Numbered from the stretch's first letter, positions 59,401 to 64,000 are shown. The stretch: DNA of 64,000 bases from Elephas maximus indicus (GCF_024166365.1 NC_064844.1:4114001-4178000); one strand, 5' to 3'. Numbers and translations: made by a program. The notes: a model not told the origin generated them from the letters alone.

Positions 59401-62135
59401 GTCAGGCTTCGCAGCATCTATTGCTGTGAAGCACGATTATGGAGGCCCTGGCAAGAGGGACGAGAAAGCTCTCTTTGAGTGGTGACGGAATTAGGGGGAA
59501 AAAAATGCTTTTTGAAAAAGAAATGAAAAAAGGTAGGATGGAACTGAGTGAATTTTATGTGGGTATGCTAGATGATTGGTTAGAATCCTTAATTCTCCAT
59601 GTAGTTCAGCTTTTATAGAAGCCAAAGTTGTTTCTGAGATGTGGTCATTTCATTTTCAGGAACATGTAGGCCTGAGATTGTCACTTAAAAAGAGTGACTG
59701 CTGAAGAGTACTGTATGTTAAGATTTTGTGATACAAATTCTCATCCAAACTAAATTTTAAGGGGAAAGCTATATTTTTAGAACAAAACTTTAAAAAAGCT
59801 TACTTTTGTAAACACACAGACCTTCACTGATTTTATTTTTTGGCTGGCTAACTAAAGGAACATGTTTATTATTTTTCCGGAAAACACATACTCTCTGAAT
59901 TCTGCCACTGCCCTTCACCTTTTCCAAAAACCCACAAAGAAAACAATACCAATTTTGACTAGACACCTTCTTTTAAATATTAAATATGTTAATCATAAAG
60001 AAATGTGAGAAACAGTTGGCTTTCTGACTTTTCATAGGTTTATTTTTACACAGTACTTTCTTGATTACAGAACATCCTGAACTGTGGGATGGAATTATTT
60101 TCTGTATAAAAGGAGAGTCTCAGAACTTCCTTAGGTTTGGCCACGATCACAGCTGCTTGGAAAACAGATCACAGATGTGTGTCAGGGCTTGGCCACTGTG
60201 TCTGCTGGCCATTTTTGTGACCTGTCCCAGTTTGCATGTATTCACGTTGGGGAGCAGCCTTACTGCTTAGATGGTGCAGTGACCCCGTAGGATACGCAGA
60301 AATTTCCTTTAGAATAATAGGCTGTACAGTGTAACAGGCATTGTGTGTGACAGAAATGTGTACTTAATAATACCTAATAATCAGTTGCATTAATTTATAG
60401 TTATTGATCTGCTTCAAGTAAGATTTGGAGAAAAATCCAACCAAACCAAACCCCTTACCATAGAGTTTTTTCCGACTCATAGTGTCCCTATAGGACAGAG
60501 TAGAACTGCCCCTAGGGTTTCCTAAGAGCGGCTGCTGGATTTGAACTGCTGACCTTTTGGTTAGCAGCTGTAGCTCTTAACCACTGCACCACCAGGGTGC
60601 TAAGATTTTGAATACCTTTTAAGACCCCAGATGCCACTCACCAAAGTAGAAGGTAGAACATTTTCTTTATAAACTATGTTGTGCTAATTGAGCCGGATGT
60701 CCCCCAAGACCATGGTCCCCAGCCCTCAGCCCAGTAGTTCTGTCCCTCAGGGTCATTTGATATTTTGAATTGTCTGAAATAGCTCTCCCTCCCTTAATCT
60801 CAATGTGGCCTTGCTTTCTTTCCCCAGAATTAAGCATTATAATATTTTTATATGGTTTCTTGTATATTTGCCTTTGGGTTACCAGTTCTACATGGCAAGC
60901 AATTATTAGTCAGGGAGTACTTTGATAATAAGTTTATTTTTAGCTAAGTGATCATTAATTCTTTTTAAAAGCATTGACTTCAGATGGGTTGATGATCCTT
61001 AAATTCTGTAAGGGTGGTTTTTTTTTTTTTTTTCTTTGGGTCCCTCTTTTGCTTACCCAGCGAAGTACTGAAAAATACAGGACTGAGAAAAGTGAAAGTC
61101 TAAAACTTATTTTGAGCATTTTGTCAAATGAGATAAAGACATTTTCCTAAAATTAATTTTCTTTCAGTAGATTTAACTTGGAAATGGGAGAAATGAGTAT
61201 TTTTAAATTACATGTGACTCTGAAGAATCCTAGAATTGAATTTTAAAGAAATTAGCTAGTACCGTTCCTTAAGGAGAACGTCGGTTTTATGAAACACTGC
61301 CTTTCGTGTTTGTTAACTTGGAATCCTGATTTGTCCTCATGACTGTGTTATTAGAGATTTAACTTTTGAGACATCACTTTTTGTGTAACTCATTGAAAAA
61401 TTAATTTTCTATTTACCAACTTTGAAAAGGTTTTTCTCCCTTAGAGGTATTTCTGTTGCTTTCGTTGTTCCTTAATCAGCCAGAAGACATTTCATTCCTT
61501 TCACTTATTTATCTTCTTGCTCAAAACAATTGCTTTAACGCGGAAAATCATTCTTTTTAATTTATAGTCAGTTGTATGTTGTTCGTTGTCGTGCATTCCT
61601 TGATTCTTTTAACAGATACTGCCTGTTTAAATGGTGACTGAGGCAATTTGAGATTAAATTTTAGAACTGGAGGGAACTTAAATATTCACTAGTTATACAT
61701 CTCACTTGAAAGATAAAGAAAACTGAGATTCAGATTGGTTTACCCCTCGAACCACAGTCTCAGCAGTTGATGTGACACTGACTTAGTCCGTTACTGTTTT
61801 TCAGCACCTACTGCCTTGCCCAAAACTGGCTGCCTTGCCCAAAACTGGCTGCCTTGCCCAAAACTGGCTGCCTTGCCACTCCCAAACCCCTGAGCTGTGT
61901 ATCTCCTGAGCAGAGCTTGAGTATCACTGTGATAGGGGAGTCATCATTATGTTTGGTTTATTTGAATGTGTAATAAAATATTCCTAATATATTCAGTTTT
62001 TCTAAAATACCTCGTGAAATTACCACACGGAGGCAAAAGTGACTTAATTTTGCGCTTTTCTCATAGTATCCGGCAGAATCCCCAGATTGTTTTGTGGATT
62101 TTCCTGTCCCATTTCCTGTTTCTTGGACATCACAG
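8343..62135 (+). CDS. FANCL: FANCL, Fanconi anaemia core-complex E3 ubiquitin ligase (5' part, exons 1-7; 3' end outside window)
   Basis: FANCL is the catalytic RING E3 of the nuclear Fanconi anaemia core complex. With the E2 UBE2T it attaches one ubiquitin to FANCD2 and FANCI during interstrand crosslink repair (family knowledge). Here seven exons (87, 59, 61, 57, 101, 97 and 69 nt) join to 531 nt with no stop and match the human protein almost continuously. Landmarks are [13 protein letters not shown] in exon 1, GRDFHL in exon 2, LLCSWQL in exon 3, MQHSPDL in exon 4, PPPPPQFYS in exon 5, DASGREHLI in exon 6 and YPAESPD in exon 7. Exons 1-5 cover the N-terminal ELF domain; exons 5-7 enter the central UBC-RWD (URD) domain. 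The substrate-binding remainder of the URD and the RING/PHD-like domain lie beyond position 64000. All placed introns have GT/AG ends, so this is the intron-bearing gene and not a processed copy. Identification is from remembered human sequence, with no alignment run. Confidence 0.96.
8645..8664. promoter_or_regulatory. CRE-like half site and GC box in 5' intron 1
   Basis: TGACGTA at 8645-8651 is followed within 4 bp by the Sp1-type GGGGCGGGGC at 8655-8664, at the downstream shoulder of the CpG island. Confidence 0.4.
8959..9238 (+). repeat. Four-copy degenerate direct repeat in early intron 1
   Basis: Two 74-75-bp blocks (8959-9033 and 9165-9238) align to each other, and each contains two related halves of the form catat..gtacca. 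Typical cores are catatcggtaccatg and catattggtaccatgg. Confidence 0.65.
9261..9427 (-). repeat. AfroSINE, short form
   Basis: Antisense copy from aaacctgttgctctgaagtc to aaccactaggctgccagggc. Confidence 0.9.
9428..9625. repeat. Rearranged AfroSINE composite
   Basis: An antisense head (ctttttggttagcagctggg) runs into a sense-oriented body and tail (ggaaaaccttatagggcagt ... cacctaacaacaa). Two half copies therefore meet in opposite orientation at about 9550. Confidence 0.65.
9630..9990 (+). repeat. Older AfroSINE split by a younger one
   Basis: The old copy occupies 9630-9674 and about 9843-9990 (tail ggtggcaacaggtttggttt). It was split by the element at 9675-9829, leaving tactaacctaaagg at both 9664-9677 and 9829-9842. 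Confidence 0.85.
9675..9829 (+). repeat. AfroSINE, short form, nested
   Basis: The nearly intact head ggagccctggtggcacagtg and tail cgacagcaacgggttta are flanked by a perfect 14-bp target duplication inside the older SINE. Confidence 0.92.
10560..11110 (-). mobile_element. Old L1M 3' UTR, antisense
   Basis: ccctgaaccatttgagatta, ttatccctaaatacg and aaccacagtacagcaatcaa match the antisense 3' UTR of old mammalian L1s. A short internal duplication (tttaattttcatgtctcttt) is visible at about 10896-10940. Confidence 0.65.
11614..11734 (+). repeat. Imperfect 48-bp tandem-type duplication
   Basis: 11614-11661 and 11687-11734 match at 42 of 48 positions, with a 73-bp period; the shared core is agcatgcttgtcc. 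Confidence 0.75.
12039..12252 (-). repeat. AfroSINE, long (ancestral) form
   Basis: It retains the central block missing from short copies (ggaagcagactgccacatct and ttctcccatgg, antisense). Confidence 0.9.
12685..12881 (+). repeat. AfroSINE, long form
   Basis: The central block gggagaaaggtgtggcggta is retained. It lies 432 bp from the opposite-strand long copy at 12039-12252. Confidence 0.88.
13020..13568. mobile_element. LTR-like repeat nested in antisense L1
   Basis: It begins ttgtcttttgctgcataact and contains ggcttaaaacaacaaacatt, gtcatctgaaggcttga and catggcagctagcttccc. It interrupts L1 ORF2 between 13006 and 13570. The family is not assigned. Confidence 0.55.
14455..15710 (-). mobile_element. 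Old L1M 3' UTR, antisense, split by an LTR
   Basis: tatagaaaaattgagcatat and gtacagagagttcccatata open the element. After the LTR at 14578-14948 it resumes, with ggtgttgaccctgatcacct among its landmarks. Confidence 0.7.
14578..14948 (-). mobile_element. MLT1-like (MaLR) solo LTR, antisense
   Basis: Starts tgtcttagttttctagtgct and ends ggggggacataattaaatcc ataata, the reverse of the usual TGTTATGGATTGAAT start. No coding remnant is present. Confidence 0.75.
16035..16690. mobile_element. Probable LTR-type repeat, family not assigned
   Basis: The C+T-rich 0.65-kb block contains ggggtttattagggaagtaa and tacagttcgggctcaggaac. Its composition is unlike the L1 on either side. It resembles ERVL-type LTRs, but I cannot name it. 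Confidence 0.4.
17003..17190 (+). repeat. AfroSINE relative, diverged subfamily, 5' damaged
   Basis: The middle ggaggaaaggcctggcaatc and tail cacgaatcagaattaacccg match the type seen at 5306. Confidence 0.7.
17841..18010 (-). repeat. AfroSINE relative, antisense
   Basis: The tail ccagttgccactgagtcaat is followed by ccttttggaggcaggtcacc. It abuts the LTR that starts at 18011. Confidence 0.75.
18011..18533 (+). mobile_element. MLT1-like (MaLR) solo LTR
   Basis: Starts ttatcatggattgaattgtg and ends actagatgactaagaca. Internal phrases (gagataaaaaga-type run, cttggactcggggtccctgt) recur in the LTRs at 42555 and 51573. Confidence 0.8.
19991..20044 (+). repeat. AfroSINE 3' end only
   Basis: Only the last 54 bp are present (tcctatagggtcgctatgag to cggcactggg). 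It is 5'-truncated. Confidence 0.8.
20361..20503 (+). repeat. AfroSINE, short form
   Basis: ggagccctggtgctgcattg to cgacttgacagcaatggg, with a small deletion before the tail. Confidence 0.9.
21985..22043 (+). CDS. FANCL: FANCL exon 2
   Basis: This 59-nt exon starts in phase 0 after the acceptor ttttccacAG and ends in phase 2 before donor GTGAGG. It encodes [19 protein letters not shown] plus two bases of the next Arg. The human protein reads GRDFHLRIVLPEDLQLKNA, so substitutions are conservative. It belongs to the N-terminal ELF domain, an E2-like fold reported to bind ubiquitin non-covalently. Confidence 0.96.
22395..22549 (+). repeat. AfroSINE, short form, 350 bp after exon 2
   Basis: ggagccctggtggcccactg to ctccacaacaacggattta. 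Confidence 0.9.
22551..22796 (+). mobile_element. MLT1-like LTR, 3' half
   Basis: cagcctccagagctgtgaga, then ttaagccatcgactttgtgg and ggagactaaggca, match the right end of MaLR LTRs. The 5' half is missing or replaced by the SINE. Confidence 0.65.
23161..23625 (+). mobile_element. RTE/AfroSINE-derived composite
   Basis: gaaaaccttacggatcacaa and the 3' end ttctgttttgttgtatgtaa ... gagttgacttggcagcagc resemble RTE1-type LINE sequence of afrotherians. The body is decayed and has no open frame. Confidence 0.5.
23834..23996 (-). repeat. AfroSINE, short form
   Basis: caaacccattgccgtcgaat to actgtgccaccagggctt. Confidence 0.92.
24308..24460 (+). repeat. AfroSINE relative, diverged subfamily, 5'-truncated
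   Basis: ggtctggcgatctgcttcgg and aaaccctatggagcctgctg lead to gcatcaactccgcaacaacc. Confidence 0.7.
24972..25032 (+). CDS. FANCL: FANCL exon 3
   Basis: The 61-nt exon begins after acceptor aattttAG and ends at donor GTAAGT, a near-perfect donor. Two bases from exon 2 complete Arg, followed by [20 protein letters not shown]; human has LLCSWQLRTILSGYHRIVQQ. Exons 2 and 3 together are 120 nt, so skipping both would keep the frame. Skipping either one alone would shift it. Confidence 0.96.
25835..26686 (-). mobile_element. 5'-truncated L1 (3' UTR), antisense, with target duplication
   Basis: A poly(T) start is followed by the afrotherian-type L1 3' UTR (caggaatggttttggttctg, gtgttcttcattctcctttg). 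Flanks aattatagcag (25824-25834) and aattacagcag (26687-26697) match at 10 of 11 and define the insertion. Confidence 0.88.
29138..29240 (-). repeat. AfroSINE tail half, nested in L1
   Basis: cccattgcagttgtgtcgat to ggcttctggatttgagctg; the head is missing. Confidence 0.8.
29259..29392 (-). repeat. AfroSINE, internally deleted, nested in L1
   Basis: ctgttgctgtcaagtcgatt to agctcttaaccactgta; the ggttagcagc part of the head is lost. Confidence 0.8.
29701..29945 (+). mobile_element. Non-autonomous hAT-like DNA transposon remnant
   Basis: catttcaggctttgcgg-type text, gcatggctgtgttcaaataa and aactttatttacaaaaccag match a well-known palindromic hAT-Charlie family in mammals. I am not certain of the family name. 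Confidence 0.6.
30049..30439 (-). mobile_element. MLT1-like (MaLR) solo LTR, antisense, with 5-bp target duplication
   Basis: tatcttagtaacctagtgct ... ggacacaattcagtccataa ca is flanked by gatgt at 30044-30048 and 30440-30444. Confidence 0.85.
30840..31045 (+). repeat. AfroSINE, long form
   Basis: gggagaaaaatcttgtcatc is retained in the middle; the tail is cgacttgacagcacacaaca. Confidence 0.88.
31197..31358. repeat. Polypyrimidine (CCTT/CCCT)n tract
   Basis: About 160 bp of nearly uninterrupted C and T lie on the + strand; only about six purines break it. Confidence 0.95.
31676..31732 (+). CDS. FANCL: FANCL exon 4
   Basis: The 57-nt exon is in phase 0 at both ends (acceptor gatctAG, donor GTAAGC) and encodes [19 protein letters not shown]. 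Human has [19 protein letters not shown]. Because it is symmetrical, skipping would delete 19 residues of the ELF domain without a frameshift. Neighbouring repeats are close: a polypyrimidine tract ends 317 bp upstream and an AfroSINE begins 150 bp downstream. Confidence 0.95.
31882..32049 (+). repeat. AfroSINE, short form, 150 bp after exon 4
   Basis: ggagaccctggtggcataac to tgacggcagcgggtac. Flanks tacatgtggatgg (31871-31883) and tacacgtgggtgg (32050-32062) match at 11 of 13. Confidence 0.88.
32405..34320 (-). mobile_element. Old L1M 3' UTR, antisense, split by a MaLR LTR
   Basis: The left part 32405-33146 (cccattggcccctgacctaa) and right part 33671-34320 (gttacgatatggtgatttaa, cagttgtcgtcactgtaagc) read continuously once the LTR at 33147-33670 is removed. 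Confidence 0.75.
33147..33670 (-). mobile_element. MLT1-like (MaLR) solo LTR, antisense, with 5-bp target duplication
   Basis: The full LTR runs from tgtcttagtcatctagtgct to caattcaatccatgaca. It is flanked by gcatc at 33142-33146 and 33671-33675. Confidence 0.9.
34464..34527 (+). mobile_element. RTE LINE 3' tail, dead on arrival
   Basis: tctgttgtgcgtagggtcac ... ggcgcccaacaacaacaac is the extreme 3' end of an RTE1-type LINE. Flanks acgtatatattt (34452-34463) and acgtgtatattt (34528-34539) match at 11 of 12. Confidence 0.8.
35703..35979 (-). repeat. 58-bp tandem repeat, five units, inside L1 ORF2
   Basis: Units lie at 35703-35760, 35761-35818, 35819-35863 (45 bp, deleted), 35864-35921 and 35922-35979; each ends accataat. 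The sequence is single-copy in a normal L1. Confidence 0.92.
36343..36397 (+). repeat. AfroSINE 3' end only, nested in L1
   Basis: Only gtcgctatgagtcgtaatcg ... ggcactgggtttggttttgg is present, joined directly to L1 ORF2 sequence. Confidence 0.82.
36410..36555 (+). repeat. AfroSINE, short form, nested in L1
   Basis: gaaaccctggtggcgtggtt to gcatgggtttggttttttg, with perfect aatggctgatg duplications at 36399-36409 and 36556-36566. Confidence 0.92.
37569..37767 (+). repeat. AfroSINE, long form, head eroded
   Basis: gggagagagatgtggctgtc and ataaagatcacagccttgta are retained; the tail is ggcagcacacaacaagaac. Confidence 0.88.
38204..38602 (+). mobile_element. MLT1-like (MaLR) solo LTR
   Basis: tgttatggattgaattatgt to ctagaaaactaagaca. 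It is closer to the subfamily at 14578 and 30049 than to the longer one at 42555. Confidence 0.82.
38686..38836 (-). repeat. AfroSINE, short form
   Basis: gttgttgccatcgagttgtt to ccatggccccaccaggtt. Confidence 0.9.
39606..39900 (-). mobile_element. RTE-type LINE 3' end with C-terminal ORF remnant
   Basis: On the minus strand, 39830-39609 reads [20 protein letters not shown] then [20 protein letters not shown], the conserved C-terminal end of an RTE reverse-transcriptase polyprotein. It is a short fragment and not functional. Confidence 0.8.
40031..40190 (+). repeat. AfroSINE, short form, with clear target duplication
   Basis: ggtgccctggtggtgcagtg to atggcaatgagttttggttt, flanked by tatccattataaaa (40017-40030) and tatccattacaaaa (40191-40204), 13 of 14 matching. 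Confidence 0.93.
40689..40893 (+). repeat. AfroSINE, long form, diverged
   Basis: gggagagagacctggcagtc and cataaatactacagcccaga are retained; the head is strongly mutated. Confidence 0.82.
41622..41722 (+). CDS. FANCL: FANCL exon 5 (proline-rich linker, ELF to URD)
   Basis: The 101-nt exon starts in phase 0 after gttttaaacAG and ends in phase 2 before donor GTATGT. It encodes [20 protein letters not shown] followed by [13 protein letters not shown] and two bases of Lys. The proline run is five residues here; the human sequence as I recall it has LPPPPQF, with four. The segment marks the junction between the ELF domain and the central UBC-RWD region. GWDK is strongly conserved in the family. 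Confidence 0.95.
42555..43045 (+). mobile_element. MLT1-like (MaLR) solo LTR
   Basis: tgttagggactgaactgggt to gcactagataactaaaaca; it shares its body with the LTRs at 18011 and 51573. Confidence 0.85.
43922..44112 (-). repeat. AfroSINE relative, diverged subfamily, antisense
   Basis: gtgctcttgagtcagttccc, then cttccaggcgtctctgggtg and ggttaccggctgagtg; the head is eroded. Confidence 0.7.
44230..44397 (+). repeat. AfroSINE, short form, with target duplication
   Basis: ggagccctggtggcacagtg to gggtttggttttttggtttt, flanked by attgtctttat (44219-44229) and atagtctttat (44398-44408). Confidence 0.93.
46060..46960 (-). mobile_element. Old L1MB-type fragment, antisense
   Basis: cattcatttattgtcatgca, gtattccattgtaggaataa and gattccagttttgggctgct are typical of antisense ORF2 end and 3' UTR of old L1s. 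Confidence 0.72.
47004..47158 (-). repeat. AfroSINE, short form
   Basis: aaaacctgttgccctcaagt to cactgtgctaccagggctcc. Confidence 0.92.
47201..48351 (-). mobile_element. 5'-truncated L1, antisense, with perfect target duplication
   Basis: Poly(T) and 3' UTR (gatgaaggtttacagaacaa, aggcttttaagaccccagac) continue to the ORF2 end ([11 protein letters not shown] on the minus strand near 48280). atggatggaagctt occurs at 47187-47200 and 48352-48365. The 3' UTR differs from that at 34611, so it is a different subfamily. Confidence 0.92.
48765..48930 (-). mobile_element. L2 (ancient LINE) 3' end, antisense
   Basis: atttattgagtacctataat and gcactggggatacagtgata match the reverse of the L2 3' end. Confidence 0.65.
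49158..49363 (-). repeat. AfroSINE, long form
   Basis: ggaagcagactgcgatatct retains the central block; ends ccactgtaccaccagtgctc c. Confidence 0.9.
49612..49772 (-). repeat. AfroSINE, short form
   Basis: aaaacccgttgctgtcgagt to ctatgctaccagagttcc. Confidence 0.92.
51465..52212 (+). repeat. MIR split by a MaLR LTR
   Basis: MIR text at 51465-51572 (ccatgtgaccttgggcaagt, aacttaacgtctctgagcc) resumes at 52137-52212 (aggattaaaaagaaacatgt, ctggcacaattccttgcata) after the LTR. Confidence 0.78.
51573..52136 (+). mobile_element. MLT1-like (MaLR) solo LTR nested in MIR
   Basis: tgccgtggattgaattgtgt to ctggataactaagaca. Flanks atgcc (51568-51572) and atacc (52137-52141) fit a 5-bp duplication with one change. 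A section at about 51735-51835 is not shared with the other LTR copies. Confidence 0.85.
52962..53116 (-). repeat. AfroSINE, short form
   Basis: ccaaacctgttgcccttgag to cccaccgcaccaccagtt. Confidence 0.92.
54034..54166 (-). repeat. AfroSINE, head truncated
   Basis: ctgaccccattgccgttgag to gattaggagcctgagctc. Confidence 0.88.
54241..54802 (+). mobile_element. 5'-truncated L1 3' UTR, sense orientation
   Basis: This is the only sense-strand L1 end in the window: ccagactt aatggtctgacggagact, then aattttcatctaaaataagc and poly(A). Flanks agtgggttggtggc (54227-54240) and agtggattggtcgc (54803-54816) match at 12 of 14. Confidence 0.85.
54900..55045. mobile_element. Palindromic hAT-like element
   Basis: cagtagctgctagccacatg and, near the other end, cacacgtggttagtggctac form the inverted ends; caatagccacacgtgg is typical of a MER3-like Charlie family. 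The name is uncertain. Confidence 0.6.
55350..55515 (-). repeat. AfroSINE, short form, with A-rich end
   Basis: A run, then gctgtcgaagtcgagtcaat (small duplication of the gtcgag part) to ccactacaccatcagagt. Confidence 0.92.
56166..56228. repeat. (TG)n/(TA)n microsatellite with perfect 12-bp inverted arms
   Basis: tgtgtgtatgtg at 56173-56184 is the exact reverse complement of cacatacacaca at 56213-56224. Confidence 0.9.
56255..56355 (-). repeat. AfroSINE, tail two-thirds
   Basis: cccagtgccctcgagtcggt to cctggcagattcgaact; the head is absent. Confidence 0.88.
56578..56735 (-). repeat. AfroSINE, short form
   Basis: gccattgctttaccgtcgat to cactgtgccaccagggctt. Confidence 0.92.
57694..57790 (+). 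CDS. FANCL: FANCL exon 6 (URD domain)
   Basis: The 97-nt exon follows acceptor ctgctcaccAG and ends in phase 0 at donor GTAGGT. One base completes the Lys codon from exon 5. The exon then reads [20 protein letters not shown] and [12 protein letters not shown]; human has [32 protein letters not shown]. This is the first RWD-like lobe of the central URD domain. It is the most diverged of the seven exons but is still clearly homologous and under protein-level constraint (DASGREHLI intact). Confidence 0.95.
58062..58223 (+). repeat. AfroSINE, short form
   Basis: tcgctggtggcgcagtggtt to ctcgatggcagtgggttttt; the first few bases are lost. Confidence 0.92.
60438..60601 (-). repeat. AfroSINE, short form
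   Basis: aaccccttaccatagagttt to cactgcaccaccagggtgc. Confidence 0.92.
60617..60755 (-). mobile_element. L1 3' UTR fragment, antisense
   Basis: ttttaagaccccagatgcca and accatggtccccagccctca match the 47201 element; both ends are missing. Confidence 0.8.
61660..61790 (-). repeat. Possible MIR, antisense
   Basis: gataaagaaaactgagattc followed by tgatgtgacactgactt resembles reversed MIR text but is quite diverged. Confidence 0.4.
61811..61877 (+). repeat. 19-bp tandem repeat, 3.5 perfect copies
   Basis: ctgccttgcccaaaactgg occurs at 61811-61829, 61830-61848 and 61849-61867, plus the first 10 bases at 61868-61877, without a mismatch. Confidence 0.97.
62067..62135 (+). CDS. FANCL: FANCL exon 7 (RWD 'YPxxxP' motif)
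   Basis: The 69-nt exon is symmetrical (phase 0 at both ends, acceptor ttctcatAG, donor GTAAAC). It encodes [20 protein letters not shown] followed by TSQ. YPAESP fits the YPxxxP signature shared by RWD and UBC-type folds. Compared with human ([23 protein letters not shown]) there is Cys for Tyr after PD, and the human Cys after PVPF is Pro. Confidence 0.95.
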
Positions 62136-63998
62136 GTAAACTCATAAATTTACTTTAACTGGTTAAAAAGTATATTTCATTGACTTGTGAGAGGTGATTA
62201 TACATTATAAAGTGATTTTTTTTTTCAGTTTTCTTTAAGCGCATATTTATAAATGAACTTTCTAAGCTTTTCTTTCATACTTCCTTGTACTTAATGTCTT
62301 TTCTCTACACACACCCCCACCCCCACCCATATCCTTCCAGCCTCCAGCTTGTTATGCTTCATTTTAGGTAAAGATAGGGGAAATTTTTTGACAGAAAATT
62401 TCCTTTAAGTTTCAATCCTAAAGAGCTAATTATAAAGCAGTGAGCAGTCAGTGGACAATTGGGTGAAATTTCCCAGTTGTCAAAACTCAACCTTGATGAG
62501 GTAACATCAGCGTGTTTTTCAGAAGAGAACGAGTTATGACTGAAAATATAAACCCTGCTGTTTTTATCCAGGTTTTATTGTTTTAAGTTCTTATTTCATC
62601 CTTGAACCTCGGCTATTTTTTGTGTGCTCTGGAGCAGTCATACTTTGAGTGAAGATAGAGAAATTCTGGTCTGCTACTGCTGCCAGTTTAATTTTCGGTA
62701 CATTGATGGTATCTAGCAAGGTAATGTAAGTGGAGTACTTTGTGAAGGGTGACATTAGACAGATGAGGTAGTGTGATTGTTAGCCATCGTCAGTGTTGTG
62801 TGTGAGTCGTGAGTTTGAAAGTTGTGGTAGAATGCTAGTCAGGTTTGGAGAACAGTCTAATGATGACGAGCGTGGTCTTTTCACCAAGTCCGTTGTGGAA
62901 ATTAATAGCAAAACAGAGAATATTTCTAGTATTAGGCGAAGAGAAAAAATCTCTAGTGACATTTTATAAATAGTCTCTAAATAGAGGTGGTGTAGTCATC
63001 TAGTGCCACTATAACAGAAATACCACAAGTAGATGGCTTTAACAAACAAATTTATTCTCTCCCAGTTTAGGAGGCTAGAAGTCTGTATTCAGGGCACCAG
63101 CTCCAAGGGAAGGCTTTCTTTCTCTGTTGGCCCTGGGGGAAGGTCCTTGTCATCAATTTTCCCCTGGGTCTAGGAGTTTCTTCTCAGTACAGAGACCCAC
63201 CCTGGGTCCAAAGGATACACTTTGTTTCTGGCTCTTCTCTTCTGGGGGTAGGAGGTCCCTCTCCTCGCTTCTCTCTTTCATATCTCAAAAGAGATTGACT
63301 CAAGACACAACCTAATCCTGTAGATTGAGTCCTGCCTCGTCAACATAATTGCCTCTAATCCTGTCTCACTAACGTCATAGAGGTTAAGGATTTACAACAC
63401 ATAGGGTAATCACATCAGATCCTAAAATGGTGGGCAACCACACAGTACTGGGAATCGTGGCCTAGTCCAGCTGACACACATTTTGGGGGGACACGATTCG
63501 ATCCGTAACATGAGGCTACCCATATTTTTGTTAGGAAATTTTGATTAGGTTCAAGTAAAAATTTATGCTTACATTTAAAATGTATATGAGTAAAGTAATA
63601 GTCTTGTATGTGAAATCAGTTAAGAAAAATGCCTGACAGAATTTAAATAGTCTTGTGAAGGTCTAAATGTCATAAGTTTTTCTCCCCCGATGGAAATGGA
63701 GAAAATACAGCAAAAAATAAAGGAGGGAGAAAAGACTATGATTTATTTTTGTATTTTGATATATGTTGTAAGTATATAAAATATTGTGTTGATTTTTAAA
63801 AAGTAGAATTGGAATTATATATACATTGTATTTTTTTGTTTTTTATATACATTTTATGTTTGGTTGCATCAGGTTTTTCTTTATGTTTAAGTGATATGAA
63901 AAAATATTATACCTGGTTTATATTACTCCTTTAATATTTATCAGACTTACAAGTTGAAGGATGTATTTTTGATGAGTTTCTTGGTGTTTCTTCTGTAG
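62136..63998 (+). other. FANCL: FANCL intron 7 (to probable exon 8 acceptor)
   Basis: If the acceptor at 63997-63998 is right, the intron is 1,863 bp. It contains one antisense MaLR-like LTR. 62136-62990 and 63511-63998 show no named repeat, apart from a short C-rich run at 62310-62330. Confidence 0.6.
62991..63510 (-). mobile_element. MLT1-like (MaLR) solo LTR, antisense
   Basis: tgtagtcatctagtgccact to cgattcgatccgtaaca; it shares its body with the copy at 33147. No exact 5-bp duplication is visible (ggtgg left, tgagg right). Confidence 0.85.
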
Positions 63999-64000
63999 AC
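63975..64000 (+). other. FANCL: Probable splice acceptor of FANCL exon 8 (exon starts 63999)
   Basis: A pyrimidine-rich run leads into TAG at 63996-63998, and the window ends two bases later with AC. Exon 7 ends in phase 0. The next human residues are SSLISIY, so an exon starting AC would give Thr for the first Ser. Position, phase and tract fit an acceptor, but two bases cannot prove it. Confidence 0.45.

Larger units (their letters stand above)
57791..62066 (+). other. FANCL: FANCL intron 6 (4,276 bp)
   Basis: It has the lowest repeat content of the introns: two AfroSINEs, one L1 3' fragment, a possible MIR and a 19-bp tandem repeat. 58223-60437 and 60756-61660 look like unique sequence. 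Confidence 0.85.

Overview
Organism. This is one window of an afrotherian mammal genome, most likely a paenungulate such as an elephant. The evidence is about 40 copies of the tRNA-derived AfroSINE family. Most are the short form that lacks a central segment of about 45 bp, which I recall as the hyrax/sea cow/proboscidean (HSP) type. The window also carries L1 3' ends and RTE tails of the kind found in afrotherians. It contains no bacterial, CRISPR, rRNA or functional tRNA features. Coding density is under 1%, and genes have introns. Layout. Positions 1 to about 8130 are intergenic upstream DNA full of repeats (AfroSINEs, two MER20 copies, MER5A, L2, one LTR-like element). A CpG island at about 8130-8700 carries the promoter and first exon of FANCL, the RING E3 ubiquitin ligase of the Fanconi anaemia core complex, on the + strand. 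Seven coding exons can be placed: 8343-8429, 21985-22043, 24972-25032, 31676-31732, 41622-41722, 57694-57790 and 62067-62135. They join in frame with GT/AG boundaries and consistent phase, giving 177 codons that correspond to about residues 4-180 of the 375-residue human protein. The last bases (AG at 63997-63998) look like the acceptor of the next exon. The exons encode the N-terminal ELF domain and the first part of the central UBC-RWD domain; the C-terminal RING/PHD-like domain lies beyond the window. Introns. These are long (13.6, 2.9, 6.6, 9.9, 16.0 and 4.3 kb). Intron 1 is dominated by old antisense L1 pieces. Introns 3 and 4 hold younger 5'-truncated antisense L1s, several with clear target-site duplications. 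MaLR-like LTRs of about 400-560 bp occur about nine times on both strands. No second protein-coding gene was found. Most interesting points. (1) The ancestral FANCL start codon appears to be CTG here, and a new ATG three codons downstream replaces it in the same frame. (2) The frame upstream of that ATG is open for 96 codons. (3) Several insertions consist only of a SINE or RTE tail, one being 24 bp flanked by a perfect 13-bp duplication. (4) A 58-bp tandem expansion lies inside an L1. (5) A degenerate four-copy motif lies about 0.5 kb downstream of exon 1.
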